Part shown: positions 1-7,495 of the stretch, piece by piece
Position numbering within the stretch: the stretch's first letter is position 1
Layout of the letters: each line of letters starts with the position of its first letter
Assembly (NCBI GenBank): GCA_036389695.1
Contig: DASVWG010000109.1
Coordinates: forward strand, 1-30,472
From: JALZHR01 sp036389695
GTDB lineage: Bacteria; Acidobacteriota; Blastocatellia; Pyrinomonadales; Pyrinomonadaceae
DNA: 30,472 nucleotides
Direction: 5' to 3'
Made by a program: the position numbers and the translations under genes
The notes under the pieces: model-generated
Seen by the model: the letters and a program-made list of their open reading frames with translations, nothing else
What the model was told of the DNA's origin: nothing
Databases searched by the model: none

Positions 1-1198
1 CTTTCTGCCCGCGCCACGAATGGATGACGACGTTTTTCGGCAAATCGGGCTGAAAAATTTCGTCCCAGCCCATCATTATTTTGTCGTTGGCTTGCAGAAA
101 TTCGAGCAGGCGCTTGTTGAAATAAGTCTGGAGCGCGTGATTGTCTTTAATGCCTTTTTCGCGCATAAAAGCTTGAATGCGCGGATTCGCGTTCCACTGT
201 TTGCCTTCGTTTTCGTCGCCGCCGATGTGCATATAATTATCGGGGAAAAGCGCCGCCATTTCCTTGAAAAATTCTTTCAGAAGCTTGTAGGTTTTCTCGT
301 TGGTCGGGTCCAGCGTCGGGTCGAAGATTCCCGGCTGGCGCTCGATTTTATAAGGTCCGGGCGCGCTGCCGATTTCCGGGTGGCTGACGAGCCAGCTCGT
401 CGCGTGACCGGGCATATCGAATTCGGGCATCACGCGGATTCCGCGCTCGGCGGCGTAATTGATGATTTCGCGGATTTGTTCCTGCGTGTAAAAAAGCCCG
501 TCCGAACCCATCCGGTGAAGCTCCGGAAATTTTTTGCTTTCGACGCGAAAGCCCTGGTCTTCGGTCAGATGCCAGTGCAGAACGTTTAATTTGACCGCCG
601 CCATCGCGTCCAGATTGCGTTTTAAAACTTCCATCGGCTGAAAATGCCGCGCCGAATCAATCATCAGCCCGCGCCAGGGGAAACGCGGTTTGTCCTGAAT
701 GGAAACCGCCGGAAAATAAAATCCGCTGCTGCTCGCTTCGAGCAGTTGAAGAAAAGTTTCCAGCCCGCGCATCGCGCCGACGGTCGTCGGCGCGGTTATT
801 TTCGCCTGCGTTTCGGAGATTTCGAGATTATAAGATTCGTCGTCGCCTAAACGCGGAATCGCGTTGCCGGTTGACTGCGTTTCTATCAAAAGCTGCGCGC
901 TCGCCGCATCATTCGACAAATCGCGCGGCAATTCCAATACGGTGCGCCCTTCGAGACGGCGCATCACGCGAAAAATATATGACTTCAAGCGCTCGTCAAT
1001 CTGACCTTTGACCGCGACGGCGAAATTTTTCGTGACGGGCAGCCTGCCGGTTTTCCAGTTTAGGCTCGCCGGAACGGGCATCAGATTACGCCTCGTCGTT
1101 TCAAGCGGCGCGGCGTCTTTTTCCTGTGCCGAGACGCTGAAAAACCCGGCGAAAATTGTTATTAGAACAAAGCAGATTTTGATTGAAATTCTTTGCAT
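1..1198 (-). CDS. GH20 beta-N-acetylhexosaminidase, 3' end outside window
   Basis: Exported enzyme expected to release terminal N-acetylglucosamine or N-acetylgalactosamine from glycans. The first 399 codons are present and the frame is open to the window edge. Residues 1-24 form a signal peptide ending SVSA-Q. A GH20b-like N-terminal domain spans about 35-165. The TIM barrel begins near PWRGLMIDSARH (174-185) and continues through VLHWHLTEDQGFR (206-218) and EFDMPGHA (259-266). The HIGGDE motif at 324-329 places the catalytic Asp-Glu pair at D328/E329, where E is the acid and D positions the substrate acetamido group. The ATG lies only 10 bases after the GH5 stop, so the two are cotranscribed; an AGGA sits about 14 bases upstream, a rather long spacing. 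The C-terminal part cannot be assessed. Family is certain, substrate is not. Confidence 0.95.
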   Translation of the reverse strand, partial: MQRISIKICFVLITIFAGFFSVSAQEKDAAPLETTRRNLMPVPASLNWKTGRLPVTKNFAVAVKGQIDERLKSYIFRVMRRLEGRTVLELPRDLSNDAASAQLLIETQSTGNAIPRLGDDESYNLEISETQAKITAPTTVGAMRGLETFLQLLEASSSGFYFPAVSIQDKPRFPWRGLMIDSARHFQPMEVLKRNLDAMAAVKLNVLHWHLTEDQGFRVESKKFPELHRMGSDGLFYTQEQIREIINYAAERGIRVMPEFDMPGHATSWLVSHPEIGSAPGPYKIERQPGIFDPTLDPTNEKTYKLLKEFFKEMAALFPDNYMHIGGDENEGKQWNANPRIQAFMREKGIKDNHALQTYFNKRLLEFLQANDKIMMGWDEIFQPDLPKNVVIHSWRGQK

Positions 1199-1208
1199 GA
1201 AATATAGT

Positions 1209-2354
1209 TTAGTCCTGCGCGGATTTCGGCGCATTGGCGTAGGAATCAATCGCTTTTCGCATACAGCCCGCAATTTTATTCGTGCCTTTCTCGAACATAT
1301 TAAAGCCGCCGTCCCACTCCCACCACGCGCTCGGAATGCTTAATTTCCCGAGCGCCGTGTAAACCGCTGCGGCGTGGCGACAACGGTCTTCGAGAGTCGG
1401 ACGCAAAGTATAAGAGCCGAATTCGCCGAGGAAAATCGGCACTTTATTTTTCACCGACCAATCCTTCGCCGCCCGCAAATCGGCGTAAATTTTTTCGGCG
1501 TTGGCGTCCCGTTCGTAATTCCCGATTAATCCTTCGACCCATTTTCCTTTGGCGGTCGCGGGCGTTTCAATTTTCGTGTCTTTCGACCACGGAAACGGCA
1601 CGCCTTTCAGTTCCGCCAAGCCTTCGCTCGACCACGTCGCGCCCTGATGCGTGAAAATAAACGGGTCGTAATAATGAAAAGTGTAAATAATATTTGCGTC
1701 GGCGAACGGCTCGGAATCAATTAACGCCTGCCGCGAATTCCAATCGTGAAAGCCGACGATTAAAGTATGATTCGGCGTAATCGCGCGAACGGTTTTGATA
1801 ATTTCCCCGGCTTGCGCGCGCCACTCGTCCGGCTTGATGTCGTGCGGCTCGTTTCGGAGCTCGAAAAAAACTCTTTCCGGGTCGGTGTTTTTGTATCTTT
1901 GCGCGATTTCACGCCACAGCCAGACGATTCTTTCGGTCGTCGCCGCGCCTTTAATCGAATTGTCAAATTCGACGTGATGCAAATCGATAATCGCGTTTAA
2001 ATTGTTATCGAGCGCCCATTTGACGAACGCGTCGGCGATTTTCAAATTTTCTTCCCGTTCCCATCTAAACGGCGGCTGCAGGCTCGCCCACGCGCCGAAA
2101 TTTATCGGAATGCGCACGGTTTTAAAACCTGCTGCGGCAATCGCGGCAAACATTTTTTCGCGCTTTGCCGCATCCGAAGGTTTGACGAAATCGGCGAAAT
2201 TTTTCTCTTTCGTGCCGAGCCAGAAATTGTCGAGATACGATAAATTCATTCCCAGATTCATCCGCTCGGCGCGTTTCTGCGCGACCGTCTGCGCGCGGGC
2301 AAATTGCGCCGCGACGCAGAAAATCAACAGAAGAAAATAAATCGTCTTTTTCAT
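1209..2354 (-). CDS. GH5 family secreted endo-glycanase (cellulase/mannanase-like)
   Basis: A 381-aa exported retaining glycoside hydrolase of family GH5. A signal peptide (1-22, FARA-Q) precedes one TIM barrel. Family landmarks are RIPINF (81-86), the DLHH strand (124-127), FELRNEPH (164-171) with the acid/base E169, TFHYYDP (225-231), the nucleophile strand IFLGEFGSY with E311, and an aromatic-rich end WWEWDGGF (344-351) that would line the sugar-binding cleft. There is no carbohydrate-binding module. It is the middle gene of the GH3-GH5-GH20 minus-strand set, 100 bases after GH3 and 10 bases before GH20. GH5 covers endoglucanase, endomannanase and other activities. The beta-mannosidase elsewhere in the window makes mannan plausible, but the sequence alone does not decide. 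Confidence 0.93.
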   Translation of the reverse strand: MKKTIYFLLLIFCVAAQFARAQTVAQKRAERMNLGMNLSYLDNFWLGTKEKNFADFVKPSDAAKREKMFAAIAAAGFKTVRIPINFGAWASLQPPFRWEREENLKIADAFVKWALDNNLNAIIDLHHVEFDNSIKGAATTERIVWLWREIAQRYKNTDPERVFFELRNEPHDIKPDEWRAQAGEIIKTVRAITPNHTLIVGFHDWNSRQALIDSEPFADANIIYTFHYYDPFIFTHQGATWSSEGLAELKGVPFPWSKDTKIETPATAKGKWVEGLIGNYERDANAEKIYADLRAAKDWSVKNKVPIFLGEFGSYTLRPTLEDRCRHAAAVYTALGKLSIPSAWWEWDGGFNMFEKGTNKIAGCMRKAIDSYANAPKSAQD

Positions 2355-2454
2355 CGAATCAGGAAAGAAAAATTAACGTCCGGCTTCGGAGCAAACGAAA
2401 TTGAAAATTAAAAGAACAATTTTCGGTTGCTGGATTTCATTCGCTCCGAAACCT

Positions 2455-4827
2455 TTATCTGAGCGTAAATTTCCCGCTCAAATTTCCGACCATCACCGTA
2501 AATTCGCCCGGTTCGACCGTCGGTTTATTGTCCGCGCCGATAAACGAAAAGTCTTCGCGGCTGAGCCGGAACGACAGCGTTTTGCTCTGTCCCGGTTCGA
2601 GATAGACTTTGGCGAAGCGCTTGACGCGCCTGCCCGCCGGAGAAATGCTCGCCACCTCGTCGCGCAGGTAAAGAATCGCCGTTTCCTTTCCGGCGCGGCG
2701 TCCCGTGTTCCGAACGTCAACGCTGACGGTAATTTCGCCCGTCGGCGGAATGGAATCGGAAGACAGGCGCAAATTACCGTATTCGTAAGTCGTATAGCTC
2801 AAACCGTGTCCAAACTGAAACTGCGGGCTGTTGGCGGCATTGCCGAAACCCGTCTCTTCGGTCTCGAACAATTTGTGGTCGTACATAATCAGATTGTTCG
2901 GGTTGCGCGGGTATGTAAAGGGAAGTTTGCCGTTCGGATTGTAATCGCCGAACAGCACGTCGGCGATTGCCGTTCCGCCTTCGCTGCTCGGATTAAGCGC
3001 GAGAACGATTCCCGCCACGCGGTCGGCGATGCGGCTAATGACTCGCGGGCGACCTTCGACCATGACCACAACGACCGGCTTTCCGGTGGCGATAATTGCT
3101 TCGGTAAATCTGAGCTGCGTTTCGGGCAGCGTCAAATCCGTGATATTTCCCGGCGTTTCCGTGTAAGAGCCTTCGCCGAGACACAAGACGACGACGTCCG
3201 CGTCTTTCGCCTCGTCGACCGCCTTTCTGACATCAACTTCCTCGTCCATATCGGTCGGCGTGCTGTTGGAGGGCGAACCGGCGCGGCGCGTGATGCGCGT
3301 TCCCTGCACGAACTCGAAATTCCGGTCGCCGATTTTCGATTTAACGGCTTGCTGAATCGTCGGTTTGTTTGGATAGAGCGACGGCTCGGAACCCTGCCAA
3401 ACCCAGGTCCAGCCGTTGTTCAGCGAAATTAAAGAATCGGCGGTCGGACCCGTGACCAGAACTTTTTTGTTTTTCTGGAGCGGCAGAATATTGTTTTCGT
3501 TTTTGAGCAAAACGATTGATTCGCGGGCGGCTTGCAGGCTGACCTGCGCGTATTCGGGTTTGCCGAAATTGGCGCGCGCGCTGCGCCCGCGCATCGGGTC
3601 TTCAAACAATCCCAAATCGTATTTAACTTTCAAAATCCGCCGCACGGCTTCGTCGATGCGCGTCATCGGAACTTTTTTCTCCTTGACGAGCGTAATCAAA
3701 TGGTCGGCAAAACTGTAATCGAGCGGCACCATGCTCATATCGATTCCGGCGTTGACCGCCAGCATTGTCGCTTCCTTTTCGTCTTTGGCGACCTTCCAGA
3801 ACGTGACGAGCTTTTTAATGTCTTCCCAATCGGACACGACAAAACCCTGAAAACCCATCTCGCCGTAGAGCATATCTTTCAGAATCTTTTTGTTGACGTG
3901 TCCGGGCGTGCCGTTAATTTCCGCCGAATTGACCATCACCGTCCGCGCGCCCGCTTTCGTCGCGGCGGCAAAGGTCGGCATCACGTATTCGCGCAAATAA
4001 ATTTCCGGTATCCAGGCGGGCGTGCGGTCTCTGCCGGTCAAAGGCAGACTGTAACCCATATAATGCTTCAGGCTCGAAGCGACGTTTTTTTCCGAGCTGA
4101 TGTCGCTGCCTTCCAATCCGCGCACGAACGCCACGCCCATCACTTTTGCCAAGTAAGGGTCTTCGCCGAAAGTTTCCCAAAATCGCGCCCAGAGCGGCTG
4201 ACGCCCGATGTCCAGCACGGGCGAAAAGCTCCACGGAATCGCCGCCGCGCGCGTCTCCATTGCGGTGATTTCCGCCGCGCGCTGCATCAGCGCCGGATTC
4301 CAGGTCGCCGCCATTCCGATTGACTGCGGGAAAAGCGTCGCGCCCTGCACGTAATTTGCGCCGTGAATCGAATCAATGCCGTAAAGATTCGGAATCTTCA
4401 GCCGCGTTTTCATCGAAGCGTCCTGAATCGCGCCGATAATTTCGTGCCATTTATCAACGGTCAGCGCCTGGTCGTTGACGTTCAGAAATGAGCCGACGCC
4501 GTATTTATTAACCGCCTTTTCGAGCTTCGCCGGGTCAATCCGCACGTCTTGGTCTCTGCCGCTGACAATCATTCCCATCGTCAGCTGCGTCATCTGCCCG
4601 ACTTTTTCTTCCAAGGTCATTCTTCGCAAAAGCGCTTCGACGCGCGCCGTGTTGTCACGCGCTGGGCGACCGGCGCGGCTCGCGTTTTGGAAAAAAAACT
4701 GACTGTCGGTAATGTCCTGCGTGACCAGACCTCGGTCGAAATTGCCCTGCGCGTAACTTTGTTGCAACGGCAGACAAAAGGTTGCGGCAAGCATTGCGAT
4801 ATTTAATAAAAGCGCTGTAAATTTCAT
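2455..4827 (-). CDS. GH3 beta-glucosidase / exo-beta-glucanase, secreted
   Basis: A 790-aa exported exo-acting enzyme that removes glucose (or a related sugar) from beta-glucan or oligosaccharide ends. I start it at ATG 4827 rather than an upstream in-frame start at 4932, because a clean signal peptide (MKFTALLLNIAM...QSYA, 1-26) begins there and an AAGGA lies about 13 bases before it. The GH3 N-domain spans about 60-410, with KH at 254-255 and the nucleophile motif GFVVSDWEDI, D333. The alpha/beta C-domain spans about 435-660, followed by a fibronectin-III-like domain ending at VMVGNLSGKF. The SDWED form and layout resemble exo-1,3/1,4-glucanases. It is the first gene of the GH3-GH5-GH20 set, with a candidate promoter at 4878-4906. 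The other GH3 of the window has the different SDYYAM motif, so they are not recent duplicates. Confidence 0.93.
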   Translation of the reverse strand: MKFTALLLNIAMLAATFCLPLQQSYAQGNFDRGLVTQDITDSQFFFQNASRAGRPARDNTARVEALLRRMTLEEKVGQMTQLTMGMIVSGRDQDVRIDPAKLEKAVNKYGVGSFLNVNDQALTVDKWHEIIGAIQDASMKTRLKIPNLYGIDSIHGANYVQGATLFPQSIGMAATWNPALMQRAAEITAMETRAAAIPWSFSPVLDIGRQPLWARFWETFGEDPYLAKVMGVAFVRGLEGSDISSEKNVASSLKHYMGYSLPLTGRDRTPAWIPEIYLREYVMPTFAAATKAGARTVMVNSAEINGTPGHVNKKILKDMLYGEMGFQGFVVSDWEDIKKLVTFWKVAKDEKEATMLAVNAGIDMSMVPLDYSFADHLITLVKEKKVPMTRIDEAVRRILKVKYDLGLFEDPMRGRSARANFGKPEYAQVSLQAARESIVLLKNENNILPLQKNKKVLVTGPTADSLISLNNGWTWVWQGSEPSLYPNKPTIQQAVKSKIGDRNFEFVQGTRITRRAGSPSNSTPTDMDEEVDVRKAVDEAKDADVVVLCLGEGSYTETPGNITDLTLPETQLRFTEAIIATGKPVVVVMVEGRPRVISRIADRVAGIVLALNPSSEGGTAIADVLFGDYNPNGKLPFTYPRNPNNLIMYDHKLFETEETGFGNAANSPQFQFGHGLSYTTYEYGNLRLSSDSIPPTGEITVSVDVRNTGRRAGKETAILYLRDEVASISPAGRRVKRFAKVYLEPGQSKTLSFRLSREDFSFIGADNKPTVEPGEFTVMVGNLSGKFTLR

Positions 4828-4877
4828 CAGATTTTGATTATCCTTAGGACAAGTTGGGATTGGAAAACTTTCTAAAC

Positions 4878-4906
4878 ATTCTATTTTATTCAGTAAAATA
4901 CTGCAA
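4878..4906 (-). promoter_or_regulatory. Candidate promoter of the GH3-GH5-GH20 operon
   Basis: On the minus strand TTGCAG (4901-4906), a 17-base spacer and TAGAAT (4878-4883, five of six to TATAAT) lie about 45 bases ahead of the GH3 start. The spacer edge contains a small palindrome, CAGTA-AAA-TACTG (4891-4903), which could be an operator. The -35 is weak; the call rests mainly on the -10, the spacing and the location. Confidence 0.45.
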
Positions 4907-4944
4907 GCAAAATAAGTTGTGTCAGCCAACAAACTGCGAGTCCG

Positions 4945-4972
4945 GCGCGCTTAAATCCGAACGTGCCGGAAA
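4945..4972 (-). terminator. Weak stem-loop after the charged secreted protein
   Basis: About 37 bases past the stop of the 217-aa gene, CCGGCACG and CGCGCCGG can pair with one mismatch around a loop of about 12 bases. No run of T follows on the minus strand, so it is at best a weak or factor-assisted terminator separating this gene from the GH3 promoter. Confidence 0.3.
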
Positions 4973-5008
4973 TTTTAATTTGGAAGACGACACGAAACCT
5001 GAAAAATT

Positions 5009-5662
5009 TTATTTTTGACCGGCGTTTGATTTTTCCGCTTCTATCTTAAGCGCGTCGCTGAGCTTAATAACCGTTTCCAAATCGCTTTTAGTTTTCTCCG
5101 CCACTTTCGGGTCTATCACGCGCAGATTTTGAAACATCGGACTCGAAACCACCGCGCCGACCGCGTTGTCCAAATCGACGATTAACTCGCGAATGTCTTT
5201 TGAAATCGGTTTTTCCTCTGAAAGCGGCTTTTCCTCTTTTTTCCCGCTCTTTTTTTCTTTGGATTTTTCGTCCTTGAGCGGAGCAAACAAGTTCGCTTTC
5301 AGGCGCGCGGCTTTTTTGTTGACTTCGGCGGCGGATTGGGCGATTTGCGCGTAGCTGATTTTTTCGCCCGTTGTATATGCGCTGACGATTGCGGCTTGCG
5401 CCGTCTGAATCGTCTCGAAATCTTCTTTAATCTCCGAAAATTTCGCGGCTAGACGGTCTTCTTCCGCTTCGGTTTTCTTACTGTTTTTACCGTCTTTGCG
5501 GGCTTCGCGGTCAATCCGTTCGAGCTCGTTCGACCTGCCTTTGATGTTCGTGTCGCGCAAATCCTTGTCGCCCGCGCCCGGCGGCGGAGTGACTTGCGCC
5601 CGCACGTTCGCGCTCAACGTAAAGGCGAATAAAAATGCAACAAATAAAAATGTTTCTTTCAT
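5009..5662 (-). CDS. Secreted highly charged helical protein, unknown function
   Basis: I do not recognise this 217-aa protein. It has a signal peptide (MKETFLFVAFLFAFTLSANVRA, 1-22) and then almost entirely Lys/Glu/Asp/Ala-rich, predicted helical sequence. There is a charged linker around 125-150 (repeated KSKEKKSGKKEEKP-type residues) and a second helical part at about 150-215. No cysteine, catalytic motif or membrane segment is visible after the signal. The ATG is well supported by GGAG eight bases upstream. It sits 59 bases after the CRTAC1 gene at 5722, same strand, so it probably belongs to the end of the TPR/CRTAC1 operon. A periplasmic coiled-coil or chaperone-like role is possible but is only a guess. 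Confidence 0.75.
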   Translation of the reverse strand: MKETFLFVAFLFAFTLSANVRAQVTPPPGAGDKDLRDTNIKGRSNELERIDREARKDGKNSKKTEAEEDRLAAKFSEIKEDFETIQTAQAAIVSAYTTGEKISYAQIAQSAAEVNKKAARLKANLFAPLKDEKSKEKKSGKKEEKPLSEEKPISKDIRELIVDLDNAVGAVVSSPMFQNLRVIDPKVAEKTKSDLETVIKLSDALKIEAEKSNAGQK

Positions 5663-5721
5663 TTTTTTATCTCCAAAAAGCTAATCTAAATCGCGCCGCA
5701 GCGGCACGCGTCCGACACTCG

Positions 5722-7428
5722 TCAATATTTTATGCTCGCCGTTGCGCCTTTCGTCTGCGTGACGATTATGATTCGATTAGGCTCGAATTTTTCGAGCTTC
5801 TGCGTTGTCCCGTCGCTCCAGCGAATTTCCGCTTCCTCAATTTTTTCCGCGTTTCCGAGACCGAAATGCAGCCGCAAATCGTTTTGCGAAAGATAACTGC
5901 CGCCTGCTTCCACTTCGCGTATCATCGAGCGTTTGTCGGTCTTCAAAGTGACGCGCGCGCCGACGGCTTCGCGGTTCGTTTTCGCCTGCACGAGCTTGAA
6001 CGTGACGAAACGGTTTTGATTTTTACTCGTGTTGAGCAAAACGGTCGGCGCCTCGCCCAGATTGGTCACGACGGCGTCAATCAAGCCGTCGTTATTCAAA
6101 TCGCCGAACGCCGCGCCGCGCCGCGCCTGCAAAGGCAGCCCGCGCAAGCCCGCTTCTTTTGAAATTTCGGCAAATGTGCCGTCGCCTAAATTTCGATGCA
6201 GCAGAAAGTGCTGGCGAAAACCTTGCTGCGACTCGCTTTTGGCAAATTCGATTTGCGGGTAAACGTGACCGTTCAGAACGAGCAAATCGAGCCAGCCGTC
6301 ATTATCAAAATCGAAAAAACCCGTTCCCCAGCCGACGTAAGGCACGCTCGGCGCGCCGAGTTTCGATTCCAGCGAAACATCCAGAAAACCTTTCGCGCCC
6401 AAATTTCGATAAAGCGTGTTGTGTTCGTTGTCAAAATTCGTCGTGAAAAGGTCGAGCCGCCCGTCATTGTCGTAATCGCCCCACGCGACGCCCATCGAGC
6501 CTTGCTCGACGCCCGCGCCGCTATAGCTCGTCCCGGTTTCAAATCCGACGTCCGTAAACGCGCCGTTTTTATTATTTTTATACAGATAATTCGGCGTTCC
6601 GTCGTCGGCGACGTATAAATCGAGCCAGCCGTCGTTGTCGTAATCGCCCCAGATTGCGCCGAGACCGTAATATTTATTTTCGTCAGCCGTCCCCGTTTTC
6701 GCGGCGATTTCCTCAAACGTGCCGTCGCCTTTGTTACGGAAAAACAAATCGGATTCGCCCGGCAAACCGCGCGGACCGCATTGGACGCGGATGCCGCGAA
6801 ACGAGCAGGTTTTCTGCGAGCTGCCGAAAACGGGCAGATTGTTCAAATCGAGCGCGACGTAACGCGCCACGAAAACGTCCAAATCGCCGTCGCGGTCGTA
6901 ATCAGCCCACGCCGCGCCGGTCATAAAACCCGCGCCTTTCAAGCCGGATTTTTCGGTCGCGTCGGCAAATCGGCATTGCCCGGTTCCGCGATATACGGCG
7001 TTTCCGCCAAAGCCCGTAATGAATAAATCCAGATTGCCGTCGTTGTCGTAATCAACCGCCGTGACCGCCATTCCCCAGCCTTTTCGGTCGAGCTTGGCAA
7101 TAGCCGTAATGTTTTCAAATTTCGGCGTTTTGCTTGTCGCGCCGTCCGTCTGCCGGTAAAGCGTCAGAAACAAATCGCCGCCGTTTTTAAATCTTTCGAC
7201 GGACGAGCCGTTGACGGTCGCCGCGTCCAAAAAACCATCGCCGTCGCAGTCGAAAACCGCCGCGCCGCCGCTCATCGATTCGACGATATAACGATTTTCC
7301 GCCGCCGAAATATGCGCGACATTTATTCCGCTCGCCGCCGAAACATCGGCGAAAGAAATCGTTGCCGTTTCGCCGAAAACAGGCGATTGAAGAAAAATAA
7401 AACTGAGCAGCAAAAGCACACGGCGCAT
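5722..7428 (-). CDS. CRTAC1-family protein: FG-GAP/VCBS propeller plus ASPIC/UnbV domain
   Basis: A 568-aa exported protein with a signal peptide at 1-19 (QSPVFG-E). The body is a run of FG-GAP/VCBS blades with calcium-loop signatures of the form D-x-D-x-D-G-x-x-D (FDCDGDGFLDAA, VDYDNDGNLDLFI, ADYDRDGDLDVFV, GDYDNDGWLDLYV, GDYDNDGRLDLFT, FDFDNDGWLDLLV, GDLNNDGLIDAVV). These predict a calcium-bound beta-propeller. The C-terminus is an ASPIC/UnbV domain around GGSYLSQNDLRLHFGLG and EIRWSDG. No enzymatic residues are recognised, and the biochemical role of the family is unresolved. It is the last but one gene of the TPR/CRTAC1 operon, 67 bases after its paralogue at 7496. No good Shine-Dalgarno precedes the ATG, which suggests readthrough from upstream. 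A glycan- or protein-binding surface role is inferred. Confidence 0.9.
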   Translation of the reverse strand: MRRVLLLLSFIFLQSPVFGETATISFADVSAASGINVAHISAAENRYIVESMSGGAAVFDCDGDGFLDAATVNGSSVERFKNGGDLFLTLYRQTDGATSKTPKFENITAIAKLDRKGWGMAVTAVDYDNDGNLDLFITGFGGNAVYRGTGQCRFADATEKSGLKGAGFMTGAAWADYDRDGDLDVFVARYVALDLNNLPVFGSSQKTCSFRGIRVQCGPRGLPGESDLFFRNKGDGTFEEIAAKTGTADENKYYGLGAIWGDYDNDGWLDLYVADDGTPNYLYKNNKNGAFTDVGFETGTSYSGAGVEQGSMGVAWGDYDNDGRLDLFTTNFDNEHNTLYRNLGAKGFLDVSLESKLGAPSVPYVGWGTGFFDFDNDGWLDLLVLNGHVYPQIEFAKSESQQGFRQHFLLHRNLGDGTFAEISKEAGLRGLPLQARRGAAFGDLNNDGLIDAVVTNLGEAPTVLLNTSKNQNRFVTFKLVQAKTNREAVGARVTLKTDKRSMIREVEAGGSYLSQNDLRLHFGLGNAEKIEEAEIRWSDGTTQKLEKFEPNRIIIVTQTKGATASIKY

Positions 7429-7495
7429 TTTTAAAAGAAAATTTCTAACCGCAGATTTTCGCGGGCGAACAGGGAAGTTTTCGAAAAAGATTAAA

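Noticed and set aside
2401..3432. 343-codon plus-strand open frame opposite the GH3 C-domain
   Set aside because: Antisense of a clear GH3 gene; the product is Arg/Phe-rich, low in normal composition and matches no family.
4828..4932. 35-codon N-terminal extension of the GH3 at 2455
   Set aside because: It would place a non-signal stretch before a clean signal peptide and would cover the promoter; the start at 4827 fits better.
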